A DNA stretch of 64,000 nucleotides from Paraburkholderia rhynchosiae. Its GTDB lineage: Bacteria > Pseudomonadota > Gammaproteobacteria > Burkholderiales > Burkholderiaceae. A model generated the notes under the pieces. That model saw only the letters and a list, made by a program, of their open reading frames with translations, was not told the origin of the DNA and did no database searches. Position numbers and translations under genes: made by a program. This document shows positions 8,860 to 17,216 of this stretch, in pieces. Location: positions 124,001 to 188,000 of the forward strand of contig NZ_PNXY01000001.1 of assembly GCF_002879865.1 (NCBI RefSeq), written 5' to 3'. Position 1 is the first letter of the stretch, and each line of letters opens with the position of its first letter.

Positions 8860-9606
8860 GTGATCGAGCTTCACGCTTTCGACGATCAACGCGCCCAATC
8901 CGACGCGTTGGCGAAGGCGGTTGGCGACGCGTTACATGCATCGCTGGCCGCACAGACGGCAACGTCGGACGCCGGTATATCCGGCGCGTCCACAGCCGGC
9001 ACATCCACTGCCGGCGTGCGCCCGGCCCTGCTTGCCGTGTCCGGCGGCAGCAGTCCGCGCTCGTTCCTGGAGACGTTGTCCACGCAAAGCTTCGACTGGG
9101 CGCGCATTGCCGTGACGCTGGTCGACGACCGCTGGGTGCCGGAGACGGACAGCGCAAGCAACTCGCAACTCGTGCACGCCACGTTGCTGCAGAACGCCGC
9201 GAAGAACGCAACCTTTTGGCCGCTCGCCGACACCACGCAGGATCTGCACTCTCACGTTGCCGCGCTGAACGCGGATGCGCGTTTTGCCGGCGCCCCCGAC
9301 GTCGCGATTCTCGGCATGGGTGAAGACGGCCACACTGCGTCGATCTTCGCCGACGCGCCCGAATGGGATCACGCGATCACTACGACCGAGCGCTTCGTCG
9401 CCGTGCATCCGGGCAGCGCGCCGCATGCGCGTGTGAGCTGGTCGCTGTCCGCGCTGAAAGAAGTGAAACACCTGTTCTTGCTGATCGCCGGACCGCGCAA
9501 GATGGACGTGCTGAATGCCGCCGCATCTTCGCTACAAAAAAATGCCATCTCGCAGTTGGCAAACGACAAGGGAGTGAGACTCGATGTCTACTGGTGTGCA
9601 AACTAA
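8860..9606 (+). CDS. pgl: 6-phosphogluconolactonase (SOL/DevB family)
   Basis: 248 residues. It hydrolyses 6-phosphogluconolactone made by Zwf. Recognisable segments are [10 protein letters not shown], the [10 protein letters not shown] loop and the [14 protein letters not shown] active-site motif. The start is GTG at 8860, directly after a strong GGAGGAG; an in-frame extension back into zwf is not plausible. Between about residues 26 and 45 is an A/S/T/G-rich segment ([12 protein letters not shown]) absent from most family members and probably a flexible loop. It lies 49 bp after zwf and overlaps the next gene by 23 bp, so the three are likely one transcript. Confidence 0.92.
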   Translation: MIELHAFDDQRAQSDALAKAVGDALHASLAAQTATSDAGISGASTAGTSTAGVRPALLAVSGGSSPRSFLETLSTQSFDWARIAVTLVDDRWVPETDSASNSQLVHATLLQNAAKNATFWPLADTTQDLHSHVAALNADARFAGAPDVAILGMGEDGHTASIFADAPEWDHAITTTERFVAVHPGSAPHARVSWSLSALKEVKHLFLLIAGPRKMDVLNAAASSLQKNAISQLANDKGVRLDVYWCAN

Positions 9607-11500
9607 GGCTGCTCCGGGCGCGGGCCAGCACGCCGATGGACCGAGGCTGCTGGCCGACATCGGCGGCACGAACGCGCGCTTCGCGCTGGAAACCGGCCCG
9701 GGCGAGATCGGCTCGGTGCAGGTCTACCCGTGCGCGGCTTACCCGGGCGTTGCCGAAGTCATCAAGAAGTATCTGAAAGACATGAAGATCGGCCGCGTGA
9801 ATCACGCGGCGATTGCGATTGCGAACCCGGTCGACGGCGATCAGGTCAGCATGACGAATCACGACTGGAGCTTCTCGATCGAAGCGACGCGCCGCGCGCT
9901 CGGCTTCGACACGCTGCTCGTCGTGAACGACTTCACCGCGCTCGCCATGGCCCTGCCAGGCCTGACCGATGCGCAACGCGTGCAGGTCGGCGGCGGCACG
10001 CGCCGCCCGAACAGCGTGATCGGGCTGCTCGGTCCGGGCACCGGCATGGGCGTGTCGGGCCTGATTCCCGCCGACGACCGCTGGATCGCGCTCGGCAGCG
10101 AAGGCGGTCACGCCACGTTCGCGCCGGCCGATGAGCGCGAAGACATCGTGCTGCAATACGCGCGCAAGAAGTGGTCGCACGTATCGTTCGAGCGCGTGGC
10201 CGCGGGGCCCGGTATCGAAGTGATTTACCGTGCGTTGGCGGGCCGCGACAAGAAGCGCGTGGCGGCGAACGTCGACACGGTCGAGATCGTCAAACGCGCG
10301 CTGGAAGGCGAGCCGCTCGCAGCGGAATCCGTCGACGTGTTCTGCGGCATTCTCGGCACCTTCGCGGGCAATATCGCGGTGACGCTCGGCGCGCTCGGCG
10401 GCATTTATATCGGCGGCGGCGTGGTGCCGCGGCTCGGTGAGTTCTTCGCGCGCTCGTCGTTTCGCAAGCGCTTCGAAGCGAAAGGCCGCTTCGAGGCGTA
10501 CTTGCAGAACGTGCCGACCTATGTAATCACCGCGGAATATCCGGCGTTCCTCGGCGTGTCCGCGATTCTCGCCGAGCAGTTGTCGAATCGCGCGGGCGGC
10601 AGTTCATCGGCGGTATTCGAACGGATTCGTCAGATGCGCGACGCGCTCACGCCGGCGGAGCGCCGCGTCGCCGATCTCGCGTTGAATCATCCGCGCTCGA
10701 TCATCAACGATCCGATTGTGGACATCGCGCGCAAGGCCGACGTGAGTCAGCCCACCGTGATTCGCTTCTGCCGCTCGCTCGGCTGTCAGGGTCTGTCGGA
10801 TTTCAAGCTAAAGCTCGCAACCGGTTTGACCGGCACGATTCCGGTGAGCCACAGCCAGGTGCATCTCGGCGATACCGCGACGGATTTCGGCGCGAAGGTG
10901 CTGGACAACACCGTCTCCGCGATTCTTCAGTTGCGCGAGCATTTGAACTTCGAGCACGTCGAGCGTGCGATCGACCTGTTGAACGGCGCACGGCGCATCG
11001 AGTTCTACGGCCTCGGCAATTCGAACATCGTCGCGCAAGATGCGCACTACAAATTCTTCCGTTTCGGTATCCCGACCATTGCTTACGGCGATCTGTACAT
11101 GCAGGCGGCTTCGGCTGCGCTGCTCGGCAAGGGCGATGTGATCGTCGCCGTGTCCAAATCCGGACGCGCGCCCGAACTGCTGCGCGTGCTTGACGTCGCG
11201 ATGCAAGCGGGCGCCAAGGTGATCGCCATCACGTCGAGCAACACGCCGTTGGCCAAGCGTGCGACGGTCGCGCTCGAGACCGATCACATTGAAATTCGCG
11301 AGTCGCAACTGTCGATGATTTCGCGAATCCTGCATCTGGTGATGATCGACATTCTCGCGGTAGGCGTGGCGATTCGCCGCGCGGTGCCAAGCGCGGACGT
11401 TGCTGAAACGGTGGCGAAAGCGCGTCAAGGCGCCGACGACGATGCGACCGCCGTACTCGACTGGCTCAGTCACGGCGCGGCTTCCTCGGCTCGCGATTGA
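9584..11500 (+). CDS. glk: Bifunctional glucokinase / RpiR-type (HexR) transcriptional regulator
   Basis: 638 residues made of two proteins in one frame. Residues about 20-340 are a bacterial glucokinase: [14 protein letters not shown] phosphate-binding motif, N-D-F-T-A-L active-site region, L-G-P-G-T-G-M-G and G-S-E-G-G-H-A. Residues about 343-638 are an RpiR regulator: an N-terminal helix-turn-helix with [16 protein letters not shown] and a C-terminal SIS sugar-phosphate domain (Y-G-L-G-N-S, V-S-K-S-G-R). It phosphorylates glucose and probably represses its own operon via the palindrome upstream of zwf. The kinase-regulator fusion is known from Burkholderia annotation. The ATG overlaps pgl by 23 bp, with AAGGGAG upstream. 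Confidence 0.95.
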   Translation: MSTGVQTKAAPGAGQHADGPRLLADIGGTNARFALETGPGEIGSVQVYPCAAYPGVAEVIKKYLKDMKIGRVNHAAIAIANPVDGDQVSMTNHDWSFSIEATRRALGFDTLLVVNDFTALAMALPGLTDAQRVQVGGGTRRPNSVIGLLGPGTGMGVSGLIPADDRWIALGSEGGHATFAPADEREDIVLQYARKKWSHVSFERVAAGPGIEVIYRALAGRDKKRVAANVDTVEIVKRALEGEPLAAESVDVFCGILGTFAGNIAVTLGALGGIYIGGGVVPRLGEFFARSSFRKRFEAKGRFEAYLQNVPTYVITAEYPAFLGVSAILAEQLSNRAGGSSSAVFERIRQMRDALTPAERRVADLALNHPRSIINDPIVDIARKADVSQPTVIRFCRSLGCQGLSDFKLKLATGLTGTIPVSHSQVHLGDTATDFGAKVLDNTVSAILQLREHLNFEHVERAIDLLNGARRIEFYGLGNSNIVAQDAHYKFFRFGIPTIAYGDLYMQAASAALLGKGDVIVAVSKSGRAPELLRVLDVAMQAGAKVIAITSSNTPLAKRATVALETDHIEIRESQLSMISRILHLVMIDILAVGVAIRRAVPSADVAETVAKARQGADDDATAVLDWLSHGAASSARD

Positions 11501-11513
11501 TGTCTGTATGAAA

Positions 11514-11536
11514 GCCACGCTACGGCGTGGCCTTTC
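11514..11536 (+). terminator. Intrinsic terminator of the zwf-pgl-glk operon
   Basis: GCCACGC (11514-11520) and GCGTGGC (11525-11531) form a 7-bp stem with a TACG loop, preceded by AAA and followed by CTTTC, 13 bases beyond the stop codon. The T run is short, so termination may be partial. Confidence 0.6.
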
Positions 11537-11647
11537 ATCTCGTGGAATGCGGATAGAAGCATTGCCTGTACGAGTACTGCGCTCCGATAGCGCCGCTCGA
11601 ACAACAAGCGATAATAGAAACTCCATCGCTCACGGCAAAGCACACCG

Positions 11648-12574
11648 ATGATCATCCGTCCGCATCTCCATTGGTTTCGCATGCTGCTCGCCTGGCGTGG
11701 CTCGGTGCTTCCGCAGTTGCTTCCACGGCTCTTTCTCATTTTTGCAATCTCCGTGATTGCGGTCGCCGCGCATGATCATCTGCTGCCGATCTCGCTGAAT
11801 CTCAACACGACCGCGCCGTTCTCGCTGATCGGCATCGCTCTCGCGGTGTTTCTCGGCTTTCGCAATAACGCCAGCTATGACCGCTGGTGGGAAGCGCGCA
11901 AGCTCTGGGGGCAACTGCTGAACGACTCGCGTTCGCTCACCCGGCAGGCGCTCACGCTGCGAGCGAGGCCGTTGCCCCAACAAGAGCTAATCGAATTTTG
12001 CGCCGCGCTGGGCGCGCTCGCGCACGCGCTGCGCCATCAGCTTCGCAGGAGCGATCCGCGCGAAGACCTGGCCGCGCGTCTGCCGCCCGCGCTGTTCGAA
12101 CGCGTGATGGCGTCGCGCTACAAACCGTCGATGTTGATGCTCTATCTCGGCGAATGGGTGCAGCGTCAGGCGCAGGCAGGCGCAATCGACCCGATGGCTG
12201 TACTCGCCTTCGACCGGAATCTGAATGGGTTGTCGGATGTGATCGGCGGATGCGAGCGGATTGCGTCGACGCCGCTGCCGTTTGCCTACTCGGTCATGAT
12301 CCACCGCACGGTGTACTTCTTCTGCGCGTCGCTGCCGTTTGGACTGGTCGACAGCATCGGCATTTTCACGCCGGTGTTCGCGGTGTTTGTCGGGTACACG
12401 TTCATGGCGCACGAAGCAATCGCGTCGCAAATCGAGGAGCCGTTCGGCACCGACGATAACGACCTCGCGCTAAACACCATGTCCATCATCATTGAAGACG
12501 CGCTGCGCGATCTGCGCGGCGAACCGGCGCTTACGCTGCCCGATCCGCAAGCCGAAAGCTACGCGCTGACCTGA
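11648..12574 (+). CDS. Bestrophin-like (UPF0187/YneE) membrane channel protein
   Basis: 308 residues. The N-terminus MIIRPHLHWFRMLLAWRGSV leads into two hydrophobic helices, then G-F-R-N-N-A-S-Y-D-R-W-W-E-A-R-K-L-W-G, the hallmark of the bacterial bestrophin family, and further helices around residues 215-260. Bacterial bestrophins form pentameric inner-membrane channels; both chloride and sodium conductance have been reported for homologues, so ion selectivity is not assigned. The ATG at 11648 fits the family N-terminus. A GATAAT hexamer at 11610-11615 may be the -10 box of an independent promoter after the glk terminator. It converges with the LprI-like gene. Confidence 0.88.
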   Translation: MIIRPHLHWFRMLLAWRGSVLPQLLPRLFLIFAISVIAVAAHDHLLPISLNLNTTAPFSLIGIALAVFLGFRNNASYDRWWEARKLWGQLLNDSRSLTRQALTLRARPLPQQELIEFCAALGALAHALRHQLRRSDPREDLAARLPPALFERVMASRYKPSMLMLYLGEWVQRQAQAGAIDPMAVLAFDRNLNGLSDVIGGCERIASTPLPFAYSVMIHRTVYFFCASLPFGLVDSIGIFTPVFAVFVGYTFMAHEAIASQIEEPFGTDDNDLALNTMSIIIEDALRDLRGEPALTLPDPQAESYALT

Positions 12575-12609
12575 TTCTCCCGTGACGCAGTGCGTTGCCG
12601 CTTACGGGC

Positions 12610-13335
12610 CTAGTCGTTGCCGACCGTTTCCGACAAACGCTTGAGCGTCACCACATGTGCACCGATGATGTCGATGCGGCCGCGCTCGTCGACGAGCGGC
12701 GTGGTCGCATTCAGATAGGCTGTCCACGCCTTTTGTGCGCGCGTCAGCGTGGGGCGGGAGCGCACCGGCATTTTTGCTTGCAGACGGCGGTAATAGCGGT
12801 TCATGTCGAACATCGCGTGTTCGCAGCGCGCGTCCGCGCGGCAAGTACGTGGACCGCGCACGGGATCGCCGCCGGCGCTCGCCTCGGCCACCGCCCTACG
12901 CAGCGCGAGCGCCCGGTCGCGCACCGGCTGCAATTGCATATCCGCTTCGGCGAGAACGTACATCGTGCCGCGCGTGGTGGCGAATACCGCCGCGAACAAC
13001 TGCTTCTCGGCATCGCGCGAGGCCTGCCAGCTCGCCTGGCTCTTTTGCCACTGCCTACGCCGTGCCGACGGCAACTTCGGCTGTAGCTGTTGCCATGCGT
13101 TATCCAACGCGGTATTCCAGCCGATGCGCGCGGTGTCCATGCACTGCACCTGCCCCGCCGTCGACGACATATCGCTGCGGGCGAGACACGTGCGCATGGC
13201 GGCGTCGATCGGATCGGCGGCGGCAACTTCCGCGCTCGCCGTGAGCGGCGCGAGGCCACACACGAGCGCAAACACAAGCGCGCGAAACTCGCGCCGCCAG
13301 CCGCCGTTGTCCGCGAGGAACGCCGTCAGCCGCAT
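12610..13335 (-). CDS. Periplasmic LprI/DUF1311-like protein with two repeats
   Basis: 241 residues. A hydrophobic segment at about residues 23-40 (F-R-A-L-V-F-A-L-V-C-G-L-A-P-L-T-A-S-A) looks like a signal peptide. The mature part has C-M-D-T-A-R-x-x-W-N-T-A-L-D-N-A-W-Q-Q-L and W-Q-K-S-Q-A-S-W-Q-A-x-R-D, the conserved LprI N-terminal-domain pattern, and a second weaker copy near C-R-A-D-A-R-C-E and R-A-Q-K-A-W-T-A-Y. Members are periplasmic and some are lysozyme inhibitors. ATG 13335 lies 2 bp after the stop of the decarboxylase gene, so it is almost certainly co-translated with it. A GTG at 13353 is an alternative start that would overlap the upstream gene. Confidence 0.75.
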   Translation of the reverse strand: MRLTAFLADNGGWRREFRALVFALVCGLAPLTASAEVAAADPIDAAMRTCLARSDMSSTAGQVQCMDTARIGWNTALDNAWQQLQPKLPSARRRQWQKSQASWQASRDAEKQLFAAVFATTRGTMYVLAEADMQLQPVRDRALALRRAVAEASAGGDPVRGPRTCRADARCEHAMFDMNRYYRRLQAKMPVRSRPTLTRAQKAWTAYLNATTPLVDERGRIDIIGAHVVTLKRLSETVGND

Positions 13336-13337
13336 TG

Positions 13338-15623
13338 TCAGACGCGCACGCAATCGACGAAATATTCGATGCGCCCGTTGATCATCTCGCCGACAAGCCC
13401 GTGAATGTCCGTGTGGAAACCCGGGAAGCGCTCATTGAACTCGCGCGCGAACCGCAGATAGTTGACGATGGTCTTGTTAAAGCGCTCGCCCGGAATCAGC
13501 AACGGGATGCCTGGGGGATACGGCGTGAGCAGAATCGACGTGACGCGGCCTTCAAGTTCGTCGATAGGCACGCGGTCGATCTCGCGATGCGCGAGCTTCG
13601 CGAACGCGTCGGACGGCTTCATCGCCGGTTCCATGCTCGACAGATACATCTCGGTCGTCAGGCGCGCAATGTCGTTCGCGCGGTAGACGCTGTGAATCTG
13701 CTGGCACAGATCGCGCAGGCCGACCCGCTCATACGTGGGATGCAGCGCGACGAAATCCGGCAGCACGCGCCACAACGGCTGGTTGTTGTCGTAGTCGTCC
13801 TTGAACTGCTGGAGTTCGGTCACCATCGAATTCCAGCGGCCCTTCGTAATGCCGATCGTGAACATGATGAAGAACGAGTACAGGCCGGTCTTCTCGACAA
13901 TGATGCCGTGCTCCGCCAGATACTTCGTCACGATCGCGGCCGGAATGCCGGTTTCGCCGAACCCGCCGTCCATGTCCAGACCCGGCGTGACGATGGTCGC
14001 CTTGATCGGATCGAGCATGTTGAAACCTTCGGCGAGCGGGCCGAAGCCATGCCACGAATCGTTCGGGCGCAGCATCCAGTCTTCGCGCGAACCGATGCCT
14101 TCTTCCGCGAACTGGTCCGGTCCCCAGACCTTGAAGAACCAGTCGTCGCCGTACTCGGTATCGACCTTGGTCATCGCTCGGCGGAAATCCAGAGCTTCAG
14201 CAATCGACTCTTCGACCAAAGCCGTGCCGCCGGGCGCTTCCATCATCGCCGCGGCCACGTCGCACGACGCGATGATCGCGTATTGCGGGCTCGTCGACGT
14301 ATGCATCAGATACGCCTCATTGAAGCGGTGCTTGTCGAAGCGGCTGTTTTTCGAATCCTGCACGACGATCTGCGAGGCCTGCGAAATGCCGGCCAGGAGC
14401 TTATGCGTGGAGTGCGTCGCGAACACCATCGCGCCGATGCGCGGACGACCCGCGCCGATCGCATGCATGTCCTGATAGAACTCGTGGAATTCCGCGTGCG
14501 GCAGCCAGGCTTCGTCGAAGTGAAGCGTGTCGAGCCATTCGCCCAACATTTCCTTGATCATCTCGACGTTGTAGATCACGCCGTCGTACGTGCTTTGCGT
14601 GATGGTCAGAATGCGCGGCTTCAGATCGGGATTCTTGGCGAGCGCTTCGCGTGCGAACGGATTCGCCTCGATCTTCTTGCGGATGTTTTCCGGCTCGAAC
14701 TCCGAACGCGGAATCGGACCGATGATGCCGAAGTTGTTGCGCGTCGGCGTGAGGAACACCGGAATTGCTCCGGTCATCGTGATCGCGTGCAGGATCGACT
14801 TGTGGCAGTTGCGGTCCACCAGGACGATGTCGCCGGGTGCGACCGTGCCGTGCCAGACGATCTTGTTCGACGTCGACGTGCCGTTAGTCACGAAAAAGAC
14901 GTGGTCCGCGCTGAAAATGCGCGCGGCGTTGCGCTCCGAAGCCGCGACCGGACCCGTGTGGTCGAGCAGTTGCCCAAGTTCGTCCACGGCGTTGCAGACG
15001 TCCGCGCGCAGCATGTTCTCGCCGAAGAACTGATGGAACATTTGCCCGAGCGGACTCTTCAGAAACGCGACGCCGCCCGAGTGCCCAGGACAGTGCCACG
15101 AGTACGAACCTTCTTCGGCGTACTGCACCAGTTCCTTGAAAAACGGCGGCGCGAGCGAATCCAGATAAACCTTTGTCTCGCGGATGATGTGACGCGCGAC
15201 GAACTCCGGCGTGTCCTCGAACATATGGATGAAGCCGTGCAGTTCGCGCAGGATGTCGTTCGGCAAGTGGCGCGACGTACGCGTTTCGCCGTACAGAAAG
15301 ATCGGAATGTCCGCGTTGCGGCGGCGCACTTCGGTCACGAACGCGCGCAGCGCGACGATGGCCGCCGCCAGTTCCGGCGTCTCGCCTTCGACAACCACGT
15401 TCTCGACGTACGGCAGCAGCTCGTCGTCGTCGATTGAAAGGATGAAGCACGACGCGCGGCTCGACTGCTGCGCGAACGAAGTCAGATCGCCGTAGCTCGT
15501 CAACCCGAGCACTTCCGCGCCTTCTTTCTCGATTGCTTCGGCCAAAGCCCGGATGCCGGAACCGGAGATGTTCTCGGAGCGGAAATCTTCGTCGATGATG
15601 ACGACGGGAAAACGGAACTTCAT
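13338..15623 (-). CDS. Inducible-type lysine/arginine/ornithine decarboxylase (PLP)
   Basis: 761 residues, the length of the acid-inducible decarboxylases (AdiA, CadA, SpeF group). An N-terminal response-regulator-like wing (F-P-V-V-I-I-D-E-D-F) precedes the aspartate-aminotransferase-fold core, with S-W-H-C-P-G-H-S-G-G-V-A-F, H-F-D-E-A-W and the PLP lysine in A-T-H-S-T-H-K-L-L-A-G-I-S-Q-A-S. It converts a basic amino acid to the diamine plus CO2, consuming a cytoplasmic proton. Which substrate is used cannot be fixed by eye. The ATG has GGAGA upstream, but a terminator-like hairpin and T run abut that ribosome binding site. It is followed 2 bp later by the LprI-like gene. Confidence 0.9.
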   Translation of the reverse strand: MKFRFPVVIIDEDFRSENISGSGIRALAEAIEKEGAEVLGLTSYGDLTSFAQQSSRASCFILSIDDDELLPYVENVVVEGETPELAAAIVALRAFVTEVRRRNADIPIFLYGETRTSRHLPNDILRELHGFIHMFEDTPEFVARHIIRETKVYLDSLAPPFFKELVQYAEEGSYSWHCPGHSGGVAFLKSPLGQMFHQFFGENMLRADVCNAVDELGQLLDHTGPVAASERNAARIFSADHVFFVTNGTSTSNKIVWHGTVAPGDIVLVDRNCHKSILHAITMTGAIPVFLTPTRNNFGIIGPIPRSEFEPENIRKKIEANPFAREALAKNPDLKPRILTITQSTYDGVIYNVEMIKEMLGEWLDTLHFDEAWLPHAEFHEFYQDMHAIGAGRPRIGAMVFATHSTHKLLAGISQASQIVVQDSKNSRFDKHRFNEAYLMHTSTSPQYAIIASCDVAAAMMEAPGGTALVEESIAEALDFRRAMTKVDTEYGDDWFFKVWGPDQFAEEGIGSREDWMLRPNDSWHGFGPLAEGFNMLDPIKATIVTPGLDMDGGFGETGIPAAIVTKYLAEHGIIVEKTGLYSFFIMFTIGITKGRWNSMVTELQQFKDDYDNNQPLWRVLPDFVALHPTYERVGLRDLCQQIHSVYRANDIARLTTEMYLSSMEPAMKPSDAFAKLAHREIDRVPIDELEGRVTSILLTPYPPGIPLLIPGERFNKTIVNYLRFAREFNERFPGFHTDIHGLVGEMINGRIEYFVDCVRV

Positions 15624-15639
15624 GGGCGATTCTCCAAAA

Positions 15640-15674
15640 AGAACGACCGCTGCACTGGATAGATTGCAGCGGTC
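15640..15674 (-). terminator. Terminator-like hairpin between dcd and the decarboxylase gene
   Basis: A perfect 10-bp stem GACCGCTGCA/TGCAGCGGTC (15645-15654 with 15665-15674) encloses a 10-base loop. On the minus strand it is followed by GTTCTTTTT and immediately by the GGAGA ribosome binding site of the downstream gene. It looks like the dcd terminator, but its closeness to the next start codon also permits attenuation of the decarboxylase. Confidence 0.75.
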
Positions 15675-15710
15675 ACCCTGTGTACCTGGTGGGTCAATGC
15701 GCTGCCGACG

Positions 15711-16280
15711 TCACGTCTTCGGCAACGTAACCCCGTGCTGACCTTGATATTTGCCGCCGCGATCCGCGTACGACGTCTCACAAATTTCGTCGCTTTCGAA
15801 AAACAGCACCTGGGCGACGCCTTCGTTCGCGTAGATTTTCGCAGGCAAAGGTGTCGTATTCGAGAATTCAAGCGTGACGTGGCCTTCCCATTCCGGCTCG
15901 AACGGCGTGACGTTCACAATGATGCCGCAACGCGCGTACGTGGACTTACCAAGACACACGGTCAGCACCGTGCGCGGAATGCGGAAATACTCGACCGTGC
16001 GGGCCAGCGCGAACGAATTCGGCGGAATGATGCAGACGTCGCCCTTGAAGTCGACAAACGATTTCTCGTCGAAATTCTTCGGGTCAACGATAGTCGAGTT
16101 GATGTTCGTGAAGATCTTGAATTCGTCGGCGCAGCGGATGTCGTAGCCGTAGCTCGATGTGCCGTAGCTGACAATCTTCCGGCCGTCTTCGGAGACGCGA
16201 ACCTGATCGGGCGCAAACGGCTCGATCATATTGTGCGACTCGGCCATGCGCCGGATCCACTTGTCGGATTTGATGGTCAT
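15711..16280 (-). CDS. dcd: dCTP deaminase
   Basis: 189 residues, exactly the usual size. It deaminates dCTP to dUTP in the cytoplasm for thymidylate synthesis. Conserved segments are [13 protein letters not shown] at the start, S-S-Y-G-Y-D-I-R, the P-loop-like G-K-S-T-Y-A-R-C-G and [14 protein letters not shown] with the catalytic glutamate, and the flexible tail [17 protein letters not shown] 16280 begins the canonical protein; the in-frame upstream extension to 16346 has no family support. It is upstream of the decarboxylase on the same strand. Confidence 0.97.
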   Translation of the reverse strand: MTIKSDKWIRRMAESHNMIEPFAPDQVRVSEDGRKIVSYGTSSYGYDIRCADEFKIFTNINSTIVDPKNFDEKSFVDFKGDVCIIPPNSFALARTVEYFRIPRTVLTVCLGKSTYARCGIIVNVTPFEPEWEGHVTLEFSNTTPLPAKIYANEGVAQVLFFESDEICETSYADRGGKYQGQHGVTLPKT

Positions 16281-16552
16281 AGGTGAACGCTGCTCGACGT
16301 GAATAACAGGTGTGTGACGGATAACAACCCGGTGTGTGCCGGGCACCTTGCGGCTTACTTTCCCGCTGACGCCGGATCGGCCTGAATGGCTCGCTCAGGA
16401 ACGGGCTGCATCAGCTGGGCCGCCAGCTACACGCGCTGGCCGGGCACCGCGGCGAAAGGCGCTTATTTTACGCGATCACGAGGATGCTGCCGCACATGCG
16501 GCCCGCCGGGGAGGTAACCCTTGGCAACCCGCGGCAACCCCGCGGCGATCGC

Positions 16553-17086
16553 TCATTGGCGGATCACACCGCAAGCTAGCGCGGCACCAGCGCCATGCTG
16601 CGGATAAGCGTAAGGATCTGTCGCGTCGTGATGCAGCAGGACCGCGCGTTGCAACACCGAACGGATGCCGTCGAGCGAGACGTCCGGAGCGACGATGAAG
16701 CCGGTCGCCACGCCGTTTGCGTCCGCGTGAATGTTGCCGAGATCGCCTTCGACGCGCGCGCCCGCTTTCAGACGCTCGGCGGCCGGCGAGAACAGCTGGC
16801 CGGCGCTGGAGCCGTCGGTGGCGTTGCAGTCGCCGCGCTCGTGGACTTGCAGCGCGTGATCGCTATTGGGCGGCAAGCCCGCGAGGTTGTAGGTGACCTG
16901 CACGCCGTCCGAGCGCTCGATGAACGTAACGAGGCCGCGCGCCTGATTGCCCACGGTGGGCAGCAACTGCGCGTCGGCGCGCTTTTCCTGTGGTCTCAGG
17001 AATGCGCTGCAGCCGCATAACAGCACGCTGCTGGCAGCCAGCACGATGAACGCATGCACCGCCTGCCCGTCGATTCGTTTTCCCAT
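16553..17086 (-). CDS. SodC-like (Cu/Zn superoxide dismutase family) lipoprotein lacking most metal ligands
   Basis: 177 residues. A signal peptide ends in L23-C24-G25-C26, so Cys26 is probably lipidated and the protein envelope-anchored. The SodC fold is recognisable from H-x-L-Q-V-H-E-R-G-D-C, S-A-G-Q-L-F-S-P, G-D-L-G-N-I-H-A-D and A-C-G-V-I. Aligned by these blocks to a classical SodC, the Cu ligand His46 is Gln80, bridging His63 is Leu98, Zn ligand His80 is Val112, His71 has no counterpart and Arg143 is Ala169; only His48 (His82), Asp83 (Asp115), His120 (His152) and the disulfide cysteines (Cys87, Cys172) remain. Dismutase activity is therefore doubtful. It stands alone between dcd and apbC. 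Confidence 0.85.
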   Translation of the reverse strand: MGKRIDGQAVHAFIVLAASSVLLCGCSAFLRPQEKRADAQLLPTVGNQARGLVTFIERSDGVQVTYNLAGLPPNSDHALQVHERGDCNATDGSSAGQLFSPAAERLKAGARVEGDLGNIHADANGVATGFIVAPDVSLDGIRSVLQRAVLLHHDATDPYAYPQHGAGAALACGVIRQ

Positions 17087-17216
17087 GCGATCCTCTTGCC
17101 GGCTGGTGGCCGCCCCTGCGGCCGCCGAGCCGAACTTGTGAAGTCGACATGATACCGCGAGACAAGGCGCAAATAGACGCCTCGGCCCCCGCCTGGCCCG
17201 TCGTCCGAACGGCTCG

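Noticed and set aside
13335..15437. Plus-strand open frame of 700 codons opposite the decarboxylase gene
   Set aside because: It is the complement-frame shadow of the decarboxylase, Arg/His/Asp/Val-rich without any family motif, and has no promoter or ribosome binding site.
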